DNA of 64,000 nucleotides, from NCBI RefSeq assembly GCF_013359685.1, contig NZ_JABFMV010000003.1, positions 62,001 through 126,000 on the forward strand, read 5' to 3'. Below, piece after piece: positions 9,433-17,602 of this stretch. Within the stretch, counting starts at the first letter, position 1. Each line of letters begins with the position of its first letter. The notes under the pieces were generated by a model that saw nothing but the letters and a program-made list of their open reading frames with translations, was not told where the DNA came from and searched no databases. A program made the translations under genes and the position numbers. Origin of the DNA: Leifsonia sp. C5G2 (GTDB lineage Bacteria; Actinomycetota; Actinomycetes; Actinomycetales; Microbacteriaceae).

Positions 9433-10020
9433 GTGTCCTCCCCCTTCCGCGTTGCCTTCCCGCTCGGCGTGACCGTCGGCAAGTGGACGCGCGCCTTCGA
9501 GCAGTGCTTCCCCCGCGTGGAGCTGGTGGTGCGGCCGAGCGACGACCCCCTCGCGGCCCTGGCGGCGGGCGAGGCCGACATGGTGTTCGCACGGGACGCG
9601 GAGCCCGACGACCAGCGGCACCTCATCCCGCTGTACGCGGAGGATGTGGTGGCCGTCGTGCACCACGAGCACCTGCTGACGCTCGAGGAGACCTGGCAGC
9701 TGGCCGATTTCGACGACGAGCCGCGCGTGACCGGGGAGCCCTCGGAGGCGCTGATGCGTCGCGTCGCGTCGGGCGACGGCGTCGCGCTGCTGCCCGCGTC
9801 CGTCGCGAAAGCTCTGCGGCGGCGCGACGTGGTCGCCCTCCGGCTGGAGGACGCCCCGCAGAGCAGGATCGGCCTCACCTGGCCGCGCGAGGGCCAGCAT
9901 CCCCTGGTCGACGAGTTCATCGGCATCGTCCGCGGCCGAACCGCGCACAGCTCCCGCAACCCCGACGTCGCCGCCCGCGAGCGGGCCGGCGGCGCGCGCG
10001 CCCGCAAGCGCCGCCGCTGA
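9433..10020 (+). CDS. LysR-type effector-binding domain protein lacking the DNA-binding domain
   Basis: A 195-aa protein consisting only of the periplasmic-binding-like LysR substrate domain: VAFPLGVTVGKW at the start, EADMVFARDAEPDD and GVALLPASVAKAL in the body, then a basic tail (ARKRRR). No helix-turn-helix precedes it because the divergent gene starts 33 bases away. TACCCT (9421-9426) is 6 bases before GTG 9433, so the start is leaderless and an upstream N-terminus is excluded. It may sense a small molecule and act with DUF5997. Confidence 0.85.
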   Translation: MSSPFRVAFPLGVTVGKWTRAFEQCFPRVELVVRPSDDPLAALAAGEADMVFARDAEPDDQRHLIPLYAEDVVAVVHHEHLLTLEETWQLADFDDEPRVTGEPSEALMRRVASGDGVALLPASVAKALRRRDVVALRLEDAPQSRIGLTWPREGQHPLVDEFIGIVRGRTAHSSRNPDVAARERAGGARARKRRR

Positions 10021-10032
10021 CGCCGCGCGCCC

Positions 10033-10086
10033 GGTTGACGCGACACGCCGCCGCGACCGCCGCGTCCACGGCGTGTCGCGTCCACC
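10033..10086. repeat. 18-bp-arm inverted repeat (GACACGCCG family)
   Basis: GGTTGACGCGACACGCCG (10033-10050) pairs with the segment at 10069-10086 at 17 of 18 positions, with an 18-base spacer. It lies 12 bases after the LysR-domain gene stop. The right arm shares 17 identical bases (TCCACGGCGTGTCGCGT) with the repeat at 20972-21009, and the left arm closely matches the element at 33624-33687. Confidence 0.85.
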
Positions 10087-10128
10087 AGGCGGCTTCCATG
10101 GGATGCGGTGCGGGGCAGGATGGGGGGC

Positions 10129-11403
10129 ATGAGTTCCAGCGTCGGGCGCGAGGCGCAGTCCGAGATCTACCGGGCCGGGGTCGCCGGGCGGCGGCCCCGG
10201 GTGCCGGTCGGCGCGGCAGAGCTGGAGCGGGCGGCCCAGCGGCGGATGTCGCGCGCGGCATTCGCGTACGTCGCCGGCTCCGCCGGGCTGGAGCGGACCG
10301 CGCAGGCCAACCTCGACGCGTTCCGCCGACGCCGCATCGTGCCGAACGTGCTCCGCGATGTCTCGGCCCGCGACCTGTCCATCGAGCTGTTCGGCGTGCG
10401 GCGCCCCACTCCGCTACTGTTGGCGCCGATCGGCGTGCTCGAGCTCGCCCGGCGCGGCGGCGATGCCCTGGCGGCGCGGGCGGCCGCCTCGCTCGGCGTT
10501 CCGGCGGTGCTCTCGAACCAGGCGTCGCAGCCGATGGAGGAGGCGGCCGCGGCGATGGACGCCGTGCAGCACGGCGCCTCCCGCTGGTTCCAGCTGTACT
10601 GGAGCTCGTCGCGCGATCTCGTCGGAAGCCTGGTCGACCGCGCCGAGCGCTCCGGCTGCGAGGCGATCGTCGTCACGCTCGACACGCACGTTCTGGGCTG
10701 GCGCCCGCGCGACCTCGCCCTCGGCTACCTGCCGTTCAGCCGCGGACTCGGCATCGCGCAGTACACGTCCGACCCCGTGTTCCAGGAGCTGGTGCGCGAG
10801 CGGGCCGCCCGCGGCGCCCGGACCGCGACCACGGTGACGCCCGCCGCGGTCGCCGCCTTTGCGAGCATCCTGCGCCACCACCCGGGTCGTCTCCGCGACA
10901 ACCTCCGCTCCGGCGAGCCGCTCGCGGCGGTCGAGACGTTCCTCGACGTGTTCGCCGACCCGTCCCTCACCTGGGACGACCTGGCGTTCCTGCGCGAGCG
11001 CACGCGGCTCCCGATCGTGCTGAAGGGCGTGCTGCATCCCGACGACGCCCGCCGCGCCGTCGACGCCGGTGTCGACGCCGTGCAGGTCTCGAATCACGGC
11101 GGCCGCCAGCTCGACGGCGAGATCGCGGCGCTGGACGCCCTGCCCGCGGTCGTGGATGCGGTCGGCGGCCGACTCCCCGTGCTGTTCGACAGCGGGATCC
11201 GCGGCGGATCGGACGCCCTCGTCGCGCTCGCGCTCGGAGCCCGCGCGGTCGCGATCGGACGGCCGTACGTCTACGCCCTCGCGCTGGCCGGCGAGGAGGG
11301 CGTGCGCGAACTGCTGCGCAACACGATCGCCGAGCTGGACATCACGCTCGGTCTCGCCGGTGCGCGCAGCATCGGCGAGGTGGATGCGTCCCTCCTCGCG
11401 TGA
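10129..11403 (+). CDS. FMN-dependent alpha-hydroxy-acid oxidase (lactate 2-monooxygenase-like)
   Basis: A 424-aa TIM-barrel flavoenzyme that oxidises an L-2-hydroxy acid, probably lactate. FMN and substrate residues are visible in FAYVAGSAG (about 46-53), APIGV, QLYW, VVTLDTHVLGWRPRD, LKGVLHPDDA and the active-site SNHGGRQLDG; DSGIRGGSD binds the FMN phosphate. The WRPRDL insertion resembles lactate 2-monooxygenase more than membrane lactate dehydrogenase. Start taken at ATG 10129, after the hairpin, with CAGGAT 7 bases before it. Monocistronic. Confidence 0.88.
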   Translation: MSSSVGREAQSEIYRAGVAGRRPRVPVGAAELERAAQRRMSRAAFAYVAGSAGLERTAQANLDAFRRRRIVPNVLRDVSARDLSIELFGVRRPTPLLLAPIGVLELARRGGDALAARAAASLGVPAVLSNQASQPMEEAAAAMDAVQHGASRWFQLYWSSSRDLVGSLVDRAERSGCEAIVVTLDTHVLGWRPRDLALGYLPFSRGLGIAQYTSDPVFQELVRERAARGARTATTVTPAAVAAFASILRHHPGRLRDNLRSGEPLAAVETFLDVFADPSLTWDDLAFLRERTRLPIVLKGVLHPDDARRAVDAGVDAVQVSNHGGRQLDGEIAALDALPAVVDAVGGRLPVLFDSGIRGGSDALVALALGARAVAIGRPYVYALALAGEEGVRELLRNTIAELDITLGLAGARSIGEVDASLLA

Positions 11404-11419
11404 GCAGACGCACGACCCG

Positions 11420-11827
11420 CTACGAGACCGCCGCCCCGATCAGCGACAGCAGCGCCTGCGCGTACGCGGCGTCGGCCTCCGGCTCCTCGAAGTAGCGCTC
11501 CTGCCCCTCCAGGAGCACCGTGACCCGGTACCCGTCGGGCGTCCGGGCGAGGTGGCGGAACGTGCCCCCGAGCAGCTCGCGCAGCTGGTCCTCGCGCGGG
11601 ATCCACAGCGCGTCCTCGACCGCGAGCGAGTCGAGCGCCCACTCCGTGGTGCCGTTGAAGCCGAGGATCGTCCCGGTGTCGAAGTGGTGCGGCTCGATCG
11701 TCATGTCGCTGACCGTGAACCGCTCGCCCTCCATCCCGGGCCGGTCGATGGCGAAGGTGTCCCCTGACGCGGGCTGCCAGCGCAGCCCCGCGGCCCGCAG
11801 CTGCCGGGCGGTGTCCTCGTGGATCAC
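11420..11827 (-). CDS. Conserved hypothetical protein
   Basis: A 135-aa soluble acidic protein of mixed alpha/beta pattern: an N-terminal helix with RQLRAAGLRWQPASGD, an EPHHFDTG strand region, an RED...LRELLGG helix and the strand-strand YRVTVLLEGQERYF. No membrane segments or metal motif. Homologues are common in this family of bacteria and sometimes carry unconvincing names. GTG 11827 has GAGGGAGC 6 bases upstream. It lies between the alpha-hydroxy-acid oxidase (convergent) and a quinone-reductase-like gene on the same strand. Confidence 0.75.
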   Translation of the reverse strand: MIHEDTARQLRAAGLRWQPASGDTFAIDRPGMEGERFTVSDMTIEPHHFDTGTILGFNGTTEWALDSLAVEDALWIPREDQLRELLGGTFRHLARTPDGYRVTVLLEGQERYFEEPEADAAYAQALLSLIGAAVS

Positions 11828-11839
11828 GGATGCTCCCTC

Positions 11840-12805
11840 TCAGTCGATGACGCTCAGTCGATGACGCTCAGTCGGTGACGCTAAGTCGGTGACGACGACG
11901 ATCTTGCCGCGCACGTGGCCGCCCTCGAGCCTCCCGAAGGCCTCCACCGTGCGCTCGATGGGGTAGATGGAGTCGATGGGCAGCACCAGCTCGTTCTCCG
12001 CCAGCAGGGAGGCCAGCTCGGCGAGCTCGTCGTTGCCCGCGGCGCGGCCTCCGACCGTGCGGGCGCCGTGCGCGTCGGGCCCGAAGGCGGCGATCGTGTT
12101 GACGCGCTCGATCGGGACGCCCAGCTCCAGCGCCGCCTGGATCGTGTCCGGCCCGTGGTTGTCGAGCACCGCGGTGACCCGGTCGTCGTCGAGCACGTCG
12201 CGCACCCGGCCGGCCAGGCCGTCGCCGTACGCGACCGGGATGATGCCGAGCGACTCCAGGAACTCGTGGTTCTCCTCCGACGCGGTCCCGATCACGGTCG
12301 CGCCGGCCCGGACCGCCAGCTGCGCCGCCAGCACCCCGACGCCGCCGGCCGCCGCACTGACGAGGACGGTGTCCCGCTCGTGCAGGTCGAGCGAGCGGAC
12401 GGTCGCCATGGCGGTGCGCCCGACGACCCCGAGCGAGCCGGCCACCTCGAAGGTGAGCGGGTCGGGCTTCGCCACCACCGCGCCGTCCTCTGGCACGACG
12501 ACGAAGTCGGCGATGGACGCGAACGGGGCCGTGCCGAACACGGCCTGCCCCAGCTCGAACCGGGTCACGCCCTCCCCCAGCTCCTCGACGAAGCCGGCGA
12601 AGTCCTGCCCGATGCCGCTCGGCAGGGTGACGCCCATGCGCGCCGCCGCCTGCTCGGAGCGGTACGCCTTGCAGTCCATCGGGTTCAGCCCGGCCGCCAT
12701 CACCCGCACGAGGAGCTGACCGGGGCCCGCCCACGGTCTGTCCCGCTCGACCACCTGCAGGTAGTCGCGGGAACCGAACTCCTCGAACTGGACGAATCGC
12801 GGCAC
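11840..12805 (-). CDS. NADP-dependent quinone-reductase-like oxidoreductase (MDR superfamily)
   Basis: A 321-aa zinc-free medium-chain dehydrogenase. N-terminal GroES-like part (VMAAGLNPMDCK, GQDFAGFVEELGEG) and Rossmann motif AAAGGVGVLAAQLA near residue 148 are clear. It probably reduces quinones or enones with NADPH. GTG 12805 has GGAAGGAG 7 bases upstream. The C-terminus is odd: four 14-bp tandem repeats (11841-11896) encode it, and the codon where the other units read TGA is TTA in the first-translated unit, adding 14 residues after VVVTD. Confidence 0.87.
   Translation of the reverse strand: MPRFVQFEEFGSRDYLQVVERDRPWAGPGQLLVRVMAAGLNPMDCKAYRSEQAAARMGVTLPSGIGQDFAGFVEELGEGVTRFELGQAVFGTAPFASIADFVVVPEDGAVVAKPDPLTFEVAGSLGVVGRTAMATVRSLDLHERDTVLVSAAAGGVGVLAAQLAVRAGATVIGTASEENHEFLESLGIIPVAYGDGLAGRVRDVLDDDRVTAVLDNHGPDTIQAALELGVPIERVNTIAAFGPDAHGARTVGGRAAGNDELAELASLLAENELVLPIDSIYPIERTVEAFGRLEGGHVRGKIVVVTDLASPTERHRLSVID
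11841..11896. repeat. Four 14-bp tandem repeats at a stop codon
   Basis: Units cagtcgatgacgct (11841), the same again (11855), cagtcggtgacgct (11869) and aagtcggtgacgac (11883). Three units carry GACTGA on the minus strand; the innermost has GACTTA. Because 3 x 14 is 42, the reading frame returns to phase and stops at 11840-11842. Confidence 0.9.
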
Positions 12806-12865
12806 GGATGGGCTCCTTCCCCTGGTAGGGAGGAGCCTAGCCCCGGCAGCGTCGGAACAGCAGGG

Positions 12866-12895
12866 ACTCTCAGCCGAAGGACTGTCAGCCGAAGA
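12866..12895. repeat. 15-bp tandem duplication across the pfkA stop codon
   Basis: actctcagccgaagg (12866-12880) is followed directly by actgtcagccgaaga (12881-12895), 13 of 15 identical. On the minus strand each unit contains TTCGGCTGA, so the gene end Phe-Gly-stop is duplicated just beyond the true stop. Confidence 0.85.
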
Positions 12896-13913
12896 GGAGG
12901 GCGGCCTCCTCGTAGCGCGCATCCGGCACGGTCTTGAGTCCGCCGGTGGCGTCGGCGATCGAGACGTTGACCACGTCCGTGCCGCGCAGCGACACCATGG
13001 AGCCCCAGCGGCCCTCGTACACCGCATCCACCGCGGCCATGCCGAGGCGGGTGGCGAGGACGCGGTCGTAGGCGCTCGGGACGCCGCCGCGCTGCATGTG
13101 GCCGAGCACGGTCGCGCGCGACTCGATGCCGGTGCGCTCCTCGATCATCGGGGCGAGCATCTCGCCGATGCCGCCGAGGCGGGGACGGTTGAACGCGTCG
13201 AGCCCCTTGTGCGAGTGCGCCTCCTCCATCGTGTCCAGGTGGAAGCCCTCGGAGACGACGATGACCGGTGCGCGGCCGCGGTCGCGCACCGACTCCACCC
13301 ACTCGCAGATCTGCTCGATGGACTGCGGCTGCTCCGGGATGAGGATGGCGTGCGCGCCGCCCGCCATGCCCGAGTGGAGGGCGATCCAGCCGACGTGACG
13401 GCCCATCACCTCGACGACCATGCAGCGCTGGTGCGACTCCGCGGTCGTGCGGAGGCGGTCGATGGCCTCGGTGGCGATCTCCACCGCGGTGTCGAAGCCG
13501 AACGAGTAGTCGGTCGCGGCGAGGTCGTTGTCGATGGTCTTGGGGACGCCCACGATCTTGAGGCCCGCGTCGGTGAGCCGGCGGGCGGCGGTCAGCGTGC
13601 CCTCCCCGCCGATCGCGATGATGGCGTCGATGCCGTTCTCATCCATCATCCGCTGGATGTTCTCCGGGCCGCCCTTGTCGGTCTCGAACGGGTTGGTGCG
13701 GCTGGAGCCGAGGATGGTGCCGCCCTGGCGCGAGAGGCCGCGCACGCTGTGCCGGTCGAGCGGCATGATGTCGCCCTCGACCACGCCGCGCCAGCCGTAG
13801 CGGAAGCCGGCGAACTCGGAGTGGTGGACCCGGTCGCCCTTCAGGACCGCGCCGCGGATGACCGCGTTGAGGCCCGGGCAGTCGCCGCCGCTGGTGAGGA
13901 TGCCGATCTTCAT
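12885..13913 (-). CDS. pfkA: 6-phosphofructokinase
   Basis: A 342-aa PFK of glycolysis phosphorylating fructose 6-phosphate. LTSGGDCPGLNAVIRG at 6-21 binds phosphate; IGGEGTL has Gly105 and PKTIDND has Lys125. In the family, Gly at the first position goes with ATP use and Lys at the second with pyrophosphate use, and this mixed pair is known from actinobacterial group III ATP enzymes, so ATP is the likelier donor. MGRHVGWIAL, the substrate site, is intact. ATG 13913 has GGAG 4 bases upstream. Confidence 0.92.
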   Translation of the reverse strand: MKIGILTSGGDCPGLNAVIRGAVLKGDRVHHSEFAGFRYGWRGVVEGDIMPLDRHSVRGLSRQGGTILGSSRTNPFETDKGGPENIQRMMDENGIDAIIAIGGEGTLTAARRLTDAGLKIVGVPKTIDNDLAATDYSFGFDTAVEIATEAIDRLRTTAESHQRCMVVEVMGRHVGWIALHSGMAGGAHAILIPEQPQSIEQICEWVESVRDRGRAPVIVVSEGFHLDTMEEAHSHKGLDAFNRPRLGGIGEMLAPMIEERTGIESRATVLGHMQRGGVPSAYDRVLATRLGMAAVDAVYEGRWGSMVSLRGTDVVNVSIADATGGLKTVPDARYEEAALLFG

Positions 13914-14013
13914 GCTGCTCCGTTTCGTGCGATGCGTCCCCTGAATCATGCCCGCGCGAGCGCGGCTGCACAAAATCGCACTGGACGGATGCGGAGTTGC
14001 GGTGGTAGGTGCG

Positions 14014-14628
14014 CTACAGCCCGAGGGCCCGCTGGAGCTTCGAGGAGCTCGCCGAGGGCCGGGCGCCGGCCGCGAGCAGCCGCTCCTCGATCCCGTCGAG
14101 CAGGGCGGTGCGGCCGTTGCGCGTGTCCGGCGCCCCGGCGAGCAGCTCGACCTCCCACTCCCGCCACTCCTGGGTACCGCCGGCGCGCAGGTTCTCGCTG
14201 CGCACGTGGTCGTCCGTGAGCTCGGCCACCTCGAACCCGGCGGCGTCGAGCAGCACGACGCTGTCGCGCTGGTTGGTCACGCGCGCGATCGGGACGAGCG
14301 GCTCGTCGCCGATCAGCGGCCGCAGGTGGTCGCGCAGGTCGGCGGGCGGCTCGTCCCCGTCGGTCAGTGGCCACTGCAGCTCGGTGCGGCCCTCCTCCGC
14401 GGGCTCCTTGACGTGCCAGCCCTCGTCGTGGCCGCCACGGCGCACGCGCAGGGCGGTGCGGTGCTGAGCGAGCGTCAGGTCGGCGGTGTCGAAGTAGGTG
14501 GCGACGAGCTCGTGCCGCTCCGGCTCCTGCTGCACGGCGACCGCGCCGACCCCGACGAGCAGTGGATGCCGCGCCTCGGCGTCGACGTCGTACTTGCGCT
14601 CGATCTCGGTCTGGGAGTGGTGGGGCAT
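14014..14628 (-). CDS. CYTH domain protein (triphosphate tunnel metalloenzyme)
   Basis: A 204-aa protein starting with the diagnostic ExExK-type motif (TEIERKY, residues 7-13). Alternating charged beta strands (LRVRRGG, WHVKEP, TELQWPL) fit the eight-strand tunnel that binds triphosphates with metal ions. Likely an inorganic triphosphatase or a related hydrolase; adenylate cyclase CyaB is less likely at this length. ATG 14628 is preceded by TAGACA 6 bases upstream, close to the local leaderless pattern. Divergent from the DUF3224 gene. Confidence 0.85.
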   Translation of the reverse strand: MPHHSQTEIERKYDVDAEARHPLLVGVGAVAVQQEPERHELVATYFDTADLTLAQHRTALRVRRGGHDEGWHVKEPAEEGRTELQWPLTDGDEPPADLRDHLRPLIGDEPLVPIARVTNQRDSVVLLDAAGFEVAELTDDHVRSENLRAGGTQEWREWEVELLAGAPDTRNGRTALLDGIEERLLAAGARPSASSSKLQRALGL

Positions 14629-14703
14629 ATCCCCTGTCTAGCCCACATCCCGGCTGTCGCGAAATTTCAAGCGCTGCGGGAGCGCGGCCGCTACGGTGAG
14701 CGC

Positions 14704-15096
14704 ATGACCGCTGAGACCATCACCGCCCGTTTCGACGTGACCGGCTGGGAGCCGGCCGACCTCCCCGGGATCGACGGCGACTGGCTCGGCGCCGTCGTCA
14801 TGCGCAAGACCTACACCGAGGGTCTCGTCGGCGAGTCGGTGGCGCACTTCGTCTCGTCGGGCACGGAGGAGGACGGCCGGGGCTACCTCGCCGCCGAGCG
14901 CATCACCGGGCGCCTGGAGGACGGGCGCGACGGCTCGGTGACCGTGCACCACGGCGCTCTGCAGCATCCCGGGGACGCGTCCGCGTTCGGTTACATCGTC
15001 GCCGGGACGGGCACCGGAGACTTCGCCGGCTTCCGCGGGCGGGCGAGGATCGAGCACGACGACCGCGGCGCGTACTTCGTGTTCGAGCTGGACTGA
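14704..15096 (+). CDS. DUF3224 family protein
   Basis: A 130-aa soluble beta-rich protein. Repeated patterns such as ITARFDVTGWE, GYLAAERITGRLEDG and GTGDFAGFRGRARIEHD match the DUF3224 fold, an allene-oxide-cyclase-like barrel. Function unknown. TACGGT (14692-14697) lies 6 bases before the ATG, so the transcript is likely leaderless. Confidence 0.82.
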   Translation: MTAETITARFDVTGWEPADLPGIDGDWLGAVVMRKTYTEGLVGESVAHFVSSGTEEDGRGYLAAERITGRLEDGRDGSVTVHHGALQHPGDASAFGYIVAGTGTGDFAGFRGRARIEHDDRGAYFVFELD

Positions 15097-15139
15097 CACC
15101 GGCCTTCACCGCCGCGACCGACGGCGGTACCCTCGGGAC

Positions 15140-15340
15140 ATGAGCGACCCCAGAGGAAGTGAACGCAGGGACGACGAGGACCTCGACGACTTCGTCGAGG
15201 CGCAGGAGGCCGACTACGAGCCGGAGCCCGTCGTCCACGACCCGGAGGACCTCCCCGTGGTCGACGACGAGGACGACGAGCTCCTCCCCGACGACGACCG
15301 CCCCGTCCCGCTCGACCCCGACGACGCCGAGATCGCCTGA
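15140..15340 (+). CDS. Small acidic hypothetical protein
   Basis: A 66-aa protein in which over 40 percent of residues are Asp or Glu, with prolines; probably disordered. A -10 hexamer TACCCT (15128-15133) is placed exactly 6 bases before the ATG, as in neighbouring leaderless genes, which supports it being real despite its low complexity. No family recognised. Confidence 0.65.
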   Translation: MSDPRGSERRDDEDLDDFVEAQEADYEPEPVVHDPEDLPVVDDEDDELLPDDDRPVPLDPDDAEIA

Positions 15341-15353
15341 CCGCACCCCCGCC

Positions 15354-15420
15354 GCCGTCAGCTCCTGAGTTGTTCGACCGACACGCCGTGCCGAATTCGA
15401 ACAAGTCCGGAGCCGACGGC
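15354..15420. repeat. 24-bp-arm inverted repeat linking two repeat families
   Basis: Arms at 15354-15377 and 15397-15420 match at 21 of 24 positions. The arms carry AGCTCCTGAGTTGTTCGA, shared with the elements at 27259 and 61945, while the loop carries GACACGCCG, shared with those at 10033 and 33624. It lies between the convergent acidic-protein gene and SNF2 helicase. Confidence 0.85.
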
Positions 15421-15439
15421 TGGGGACGGGCGCCCGCGG

Positions 15440-17599
15440 TCAGGCGAGCGCGTCCTCCAGGAGGTGGATGAGCGCGTCGAGCTGCACGGAGTCGGTCGAG
15501 CCGACCTCCACGTCGCTGCCGTCGAGGGCACGGGCGGCGAGGCCCTGCTTCGCGTCGATGAGCTCCGCGATCTTGGAGTCGATCGTCTGCGCGGCGATGA
15601 TGCGCCACGCGGTGACCGGCTCCTCCTGGCCGATGCGGTGGACGCGGTCGATCGCCTGCGTCTGCTCCGCCGCCGTCCACGACAGCTCGGCCAGCACCAC
15701 GTTCGACGCCGCCTGCAGGTTGAGGCCGACGCCCGCCGCGGTGAGCGAGCAGACCGCGACCGCGACCTCCGGGTCGTTGTTGAACGCGTCGATCTCCTTC
15801 TGGCGGGCGAGGGCGGACTGGTCGCCGCGGATCGACACCGTCTTCAGGTCGCGGGCCGCGAAGGCCTCCTCGGCCGCATCCATCACGTCGATGTGCTTGG
15901 CGAAGAACACCACCTTGCCCACCGAGCGGGCCAGCTGCGCGGTGTAGTCCGACGCGAGCCCGGCCTTCGCCTGGCCGATCTTGCGGACCATGGTGAAGAC
16001 GTTGTCGCCGGTCTTCGCCGACTTCGCCTCCTCCAGCTCCGACTGGGCGACCAGGCGGATGAGGTGGCGGCGGTGCGCCTCGTCGTCGCCGTCGAACGAG
16101 TCGGGGCGTCCGGCGGCCGCGGCGCGGTGGAACCGGGCGACGAGCCGCGCGGCCAGCTCCTTCTCCGCCTGGCGGATGGAGCGGCCCATCTCGTCGTCGA
16201 GCTCCACCGGCAGGTCGACGACGCGCCGGCTCGGCAGGTCGGCGGCCACGTCGAGCTTGCGGCGGCGGACGATGCCCATGTCGATGACGGCCTCGCGCGC
16301 GGCGGCATAGAAGCCGAAGTCGGCCGGGGTCAGCCCGGTCTCCTCCAGGTGCTCCATCAGCTCCGCGGTCGGCTTGTTGCCGTCGATCCAGCCGAGGAAC
16401 TGCCAGATCGCCTTGAAGTCGTCGATGTCGTTGATCAGCGGCGTACCGGTCAGCGCGATCATCAGCGGGTCGGGCGTGGCCTGGCGGATGGCGTCGGCGA
16501 GCCCGAGCACCAGGCGCGAGCGCTGGGAGTGCAGGTTCTTGATGAAGTGCGCCTCGTCGACGACCATGCCCTTGAAGCCGAGCGTGCTCAGCCAGGAGAG
16601 GTGCCGGTCGAGCACCTCGTAGTTGACGATCACCACGTCGGCGAAGGCGTCGAGCCCCTCGCCGTCGCCGTGGATGACGGTCGCCCGGCGCTGCGGCGTC
16701 CACTGCTCCACCTCGCGCGCCCAGTTCATCTTGACGACGTTCGGGACGACCGCGAGCAGCGGGTAGGCGCCGGCGACGGATGCGGCCAGGACCGACTGGG
16801 CGGTCTTGCCGAGGCCCGGCTCGTCGGCGAGCAGGAAGCTCCTGTGCCCCTGCCGCACGCTCTCGATGAACCGCGACTGGTGGTGCATCAGCTCCAGGCC
16901 GTGCGGGGAGTAGCGGTCGATGGCCGGCGCCGGCGGCAGCTCCATGCTGGCGGCCTGACCGCCCGCGCCGTACTCGAACGACTTGAACAGCGGGCCGAGC
17001 AGCTCCCACGAGTCGAGCCGGCGCCGCGGGGTCGGCGCGCTCGGGGAGGCGCGTGTGAAGTCGGGGGCGAGGAACGGGTTGGACAGCTGGCGCGCCTTCA
17101 CCGACGGCGGCACGACCTGCTTCTGCGCGAGCTCGGGCGGGATGACGGTGTCCAGCTTGGCGACGGGCCGCTCGATCGTGATGATGAGGTCGTCGGGCGA
17201 GAGCTCCGTTCCCGACTCCAGCAGCCAGTCCCGGCGCATCTTCTGCGCGGTGGCCGTGGAGGGCGACTCGCTCTCCAGCAGCGAGATGAGCGATGTGTCG
17301 CGGGCCGCCGTCTTGGCGAGGATGGTGGCGATGCCGTCGAGCCGCTTCAGCTGCTCTGCGCGCTGCGCGTCGCTGAGGTCGGGATCCGACTTCGCGCGCG
17401 CTCGCTCCTCGCGCATGAGGAAGGCGATCACCTGGAACTTGGTGCGGTTGGTCGGCCCGAGCTTCTTGCCGTCCGCGGCCTTCGCCTCCACCTCGCGCAC
17501 TTTGCGCGCGAGCACGGGGATGAGCCCGTCGTTGTTGGCGTGCCGGTTCTTCCGCTGCTGCTGCCTGGTCGGGCTGGTGCGCTGACCGGAACGAGACAT
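15440..17599 (-). CDS. SNF2-family DEAD/DEAH-box helicase
   Basis: A 719-aa double-stranded-DNA translocase. Residues 1-260 are a charged region of unknown role (MSRSGQRTSPTRQQQRKNR start). Walker A ADEPGLGKT, motif II VVDEAHFIKN, motif III ALTGTPLIND, and C-terminal motifs V/VI (SLTAAGVGLNLQAAS, QAIDRVHRIGQ) are complete. Resembles stand-alone bacterial SNF2 ATPases; no nuclease domain or restriction or defence partner adjoins it. ATG 17599 has GGAGG only 3 bases upstream, itself inside a CCTCC-ACT-GGAGG hairpin. Confidence 0.9.
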   Translation of the reverse strand: MSRSGQRTSPTRQQQRKNRHANNDGLIPVLARKVREVEAKAADGKKLGPTNRTKFQVIAFLMREERARAKSDPDLSDAQRAEQLKRLDGIATILAKTAARDTSLISLLESESPSTATAQKMRRDWLLESGTELSPDDLIITIERPVAKLDTVIPPELAQKQVVPPSVKARQLSNPFLAPDFTRASPSAPTPRRRLDSWELLGPLFKSFEYGAGGQAASMELPPAPAIDRYSPHGLELMHHQSRFIESVRQGHRSFLLADEPGLGKTAQSVLAASVAGAYPLLAVVPNVVKMNWAREVEQWTPQRRATVIHGDGEGLDAFADVVIVNYEVLDRHLSWLSTLGFKGMVVDEAHFIKNLHSQRSRLVLGLADAIRQATPDPLMIALTGTPLINDIDDFKAIWQFLGWIDGNKPTAELMEHLEETGLTPADFGFYAAAREAVIDMGIVRRRKLDVAADLPSRRVVDLPVELDDEMGRSIRQAEKELAARLVARFHRAAAAGRPDSFDGDDEAHRRHLIRLVAQSELEEAKSAKTGDNVFTMVRKIGQAKAGLASDYTAQLARSVGKVVFFAKHIDVMDAAEEAFAARDLKTVSIRGDQSALARQKEIDAFNNDPEVAVAVCSLTAAGVGLNLQAASNVVLAELSWTAAEQTQAIDRVHRIGQEEPVTAWRIIAAQTIDSKIAELIDAKQGLAARALDGSDVEVGSTDSVQLDALIHLLEDALA

Positions 17600-17602
17600 G
17601 GT

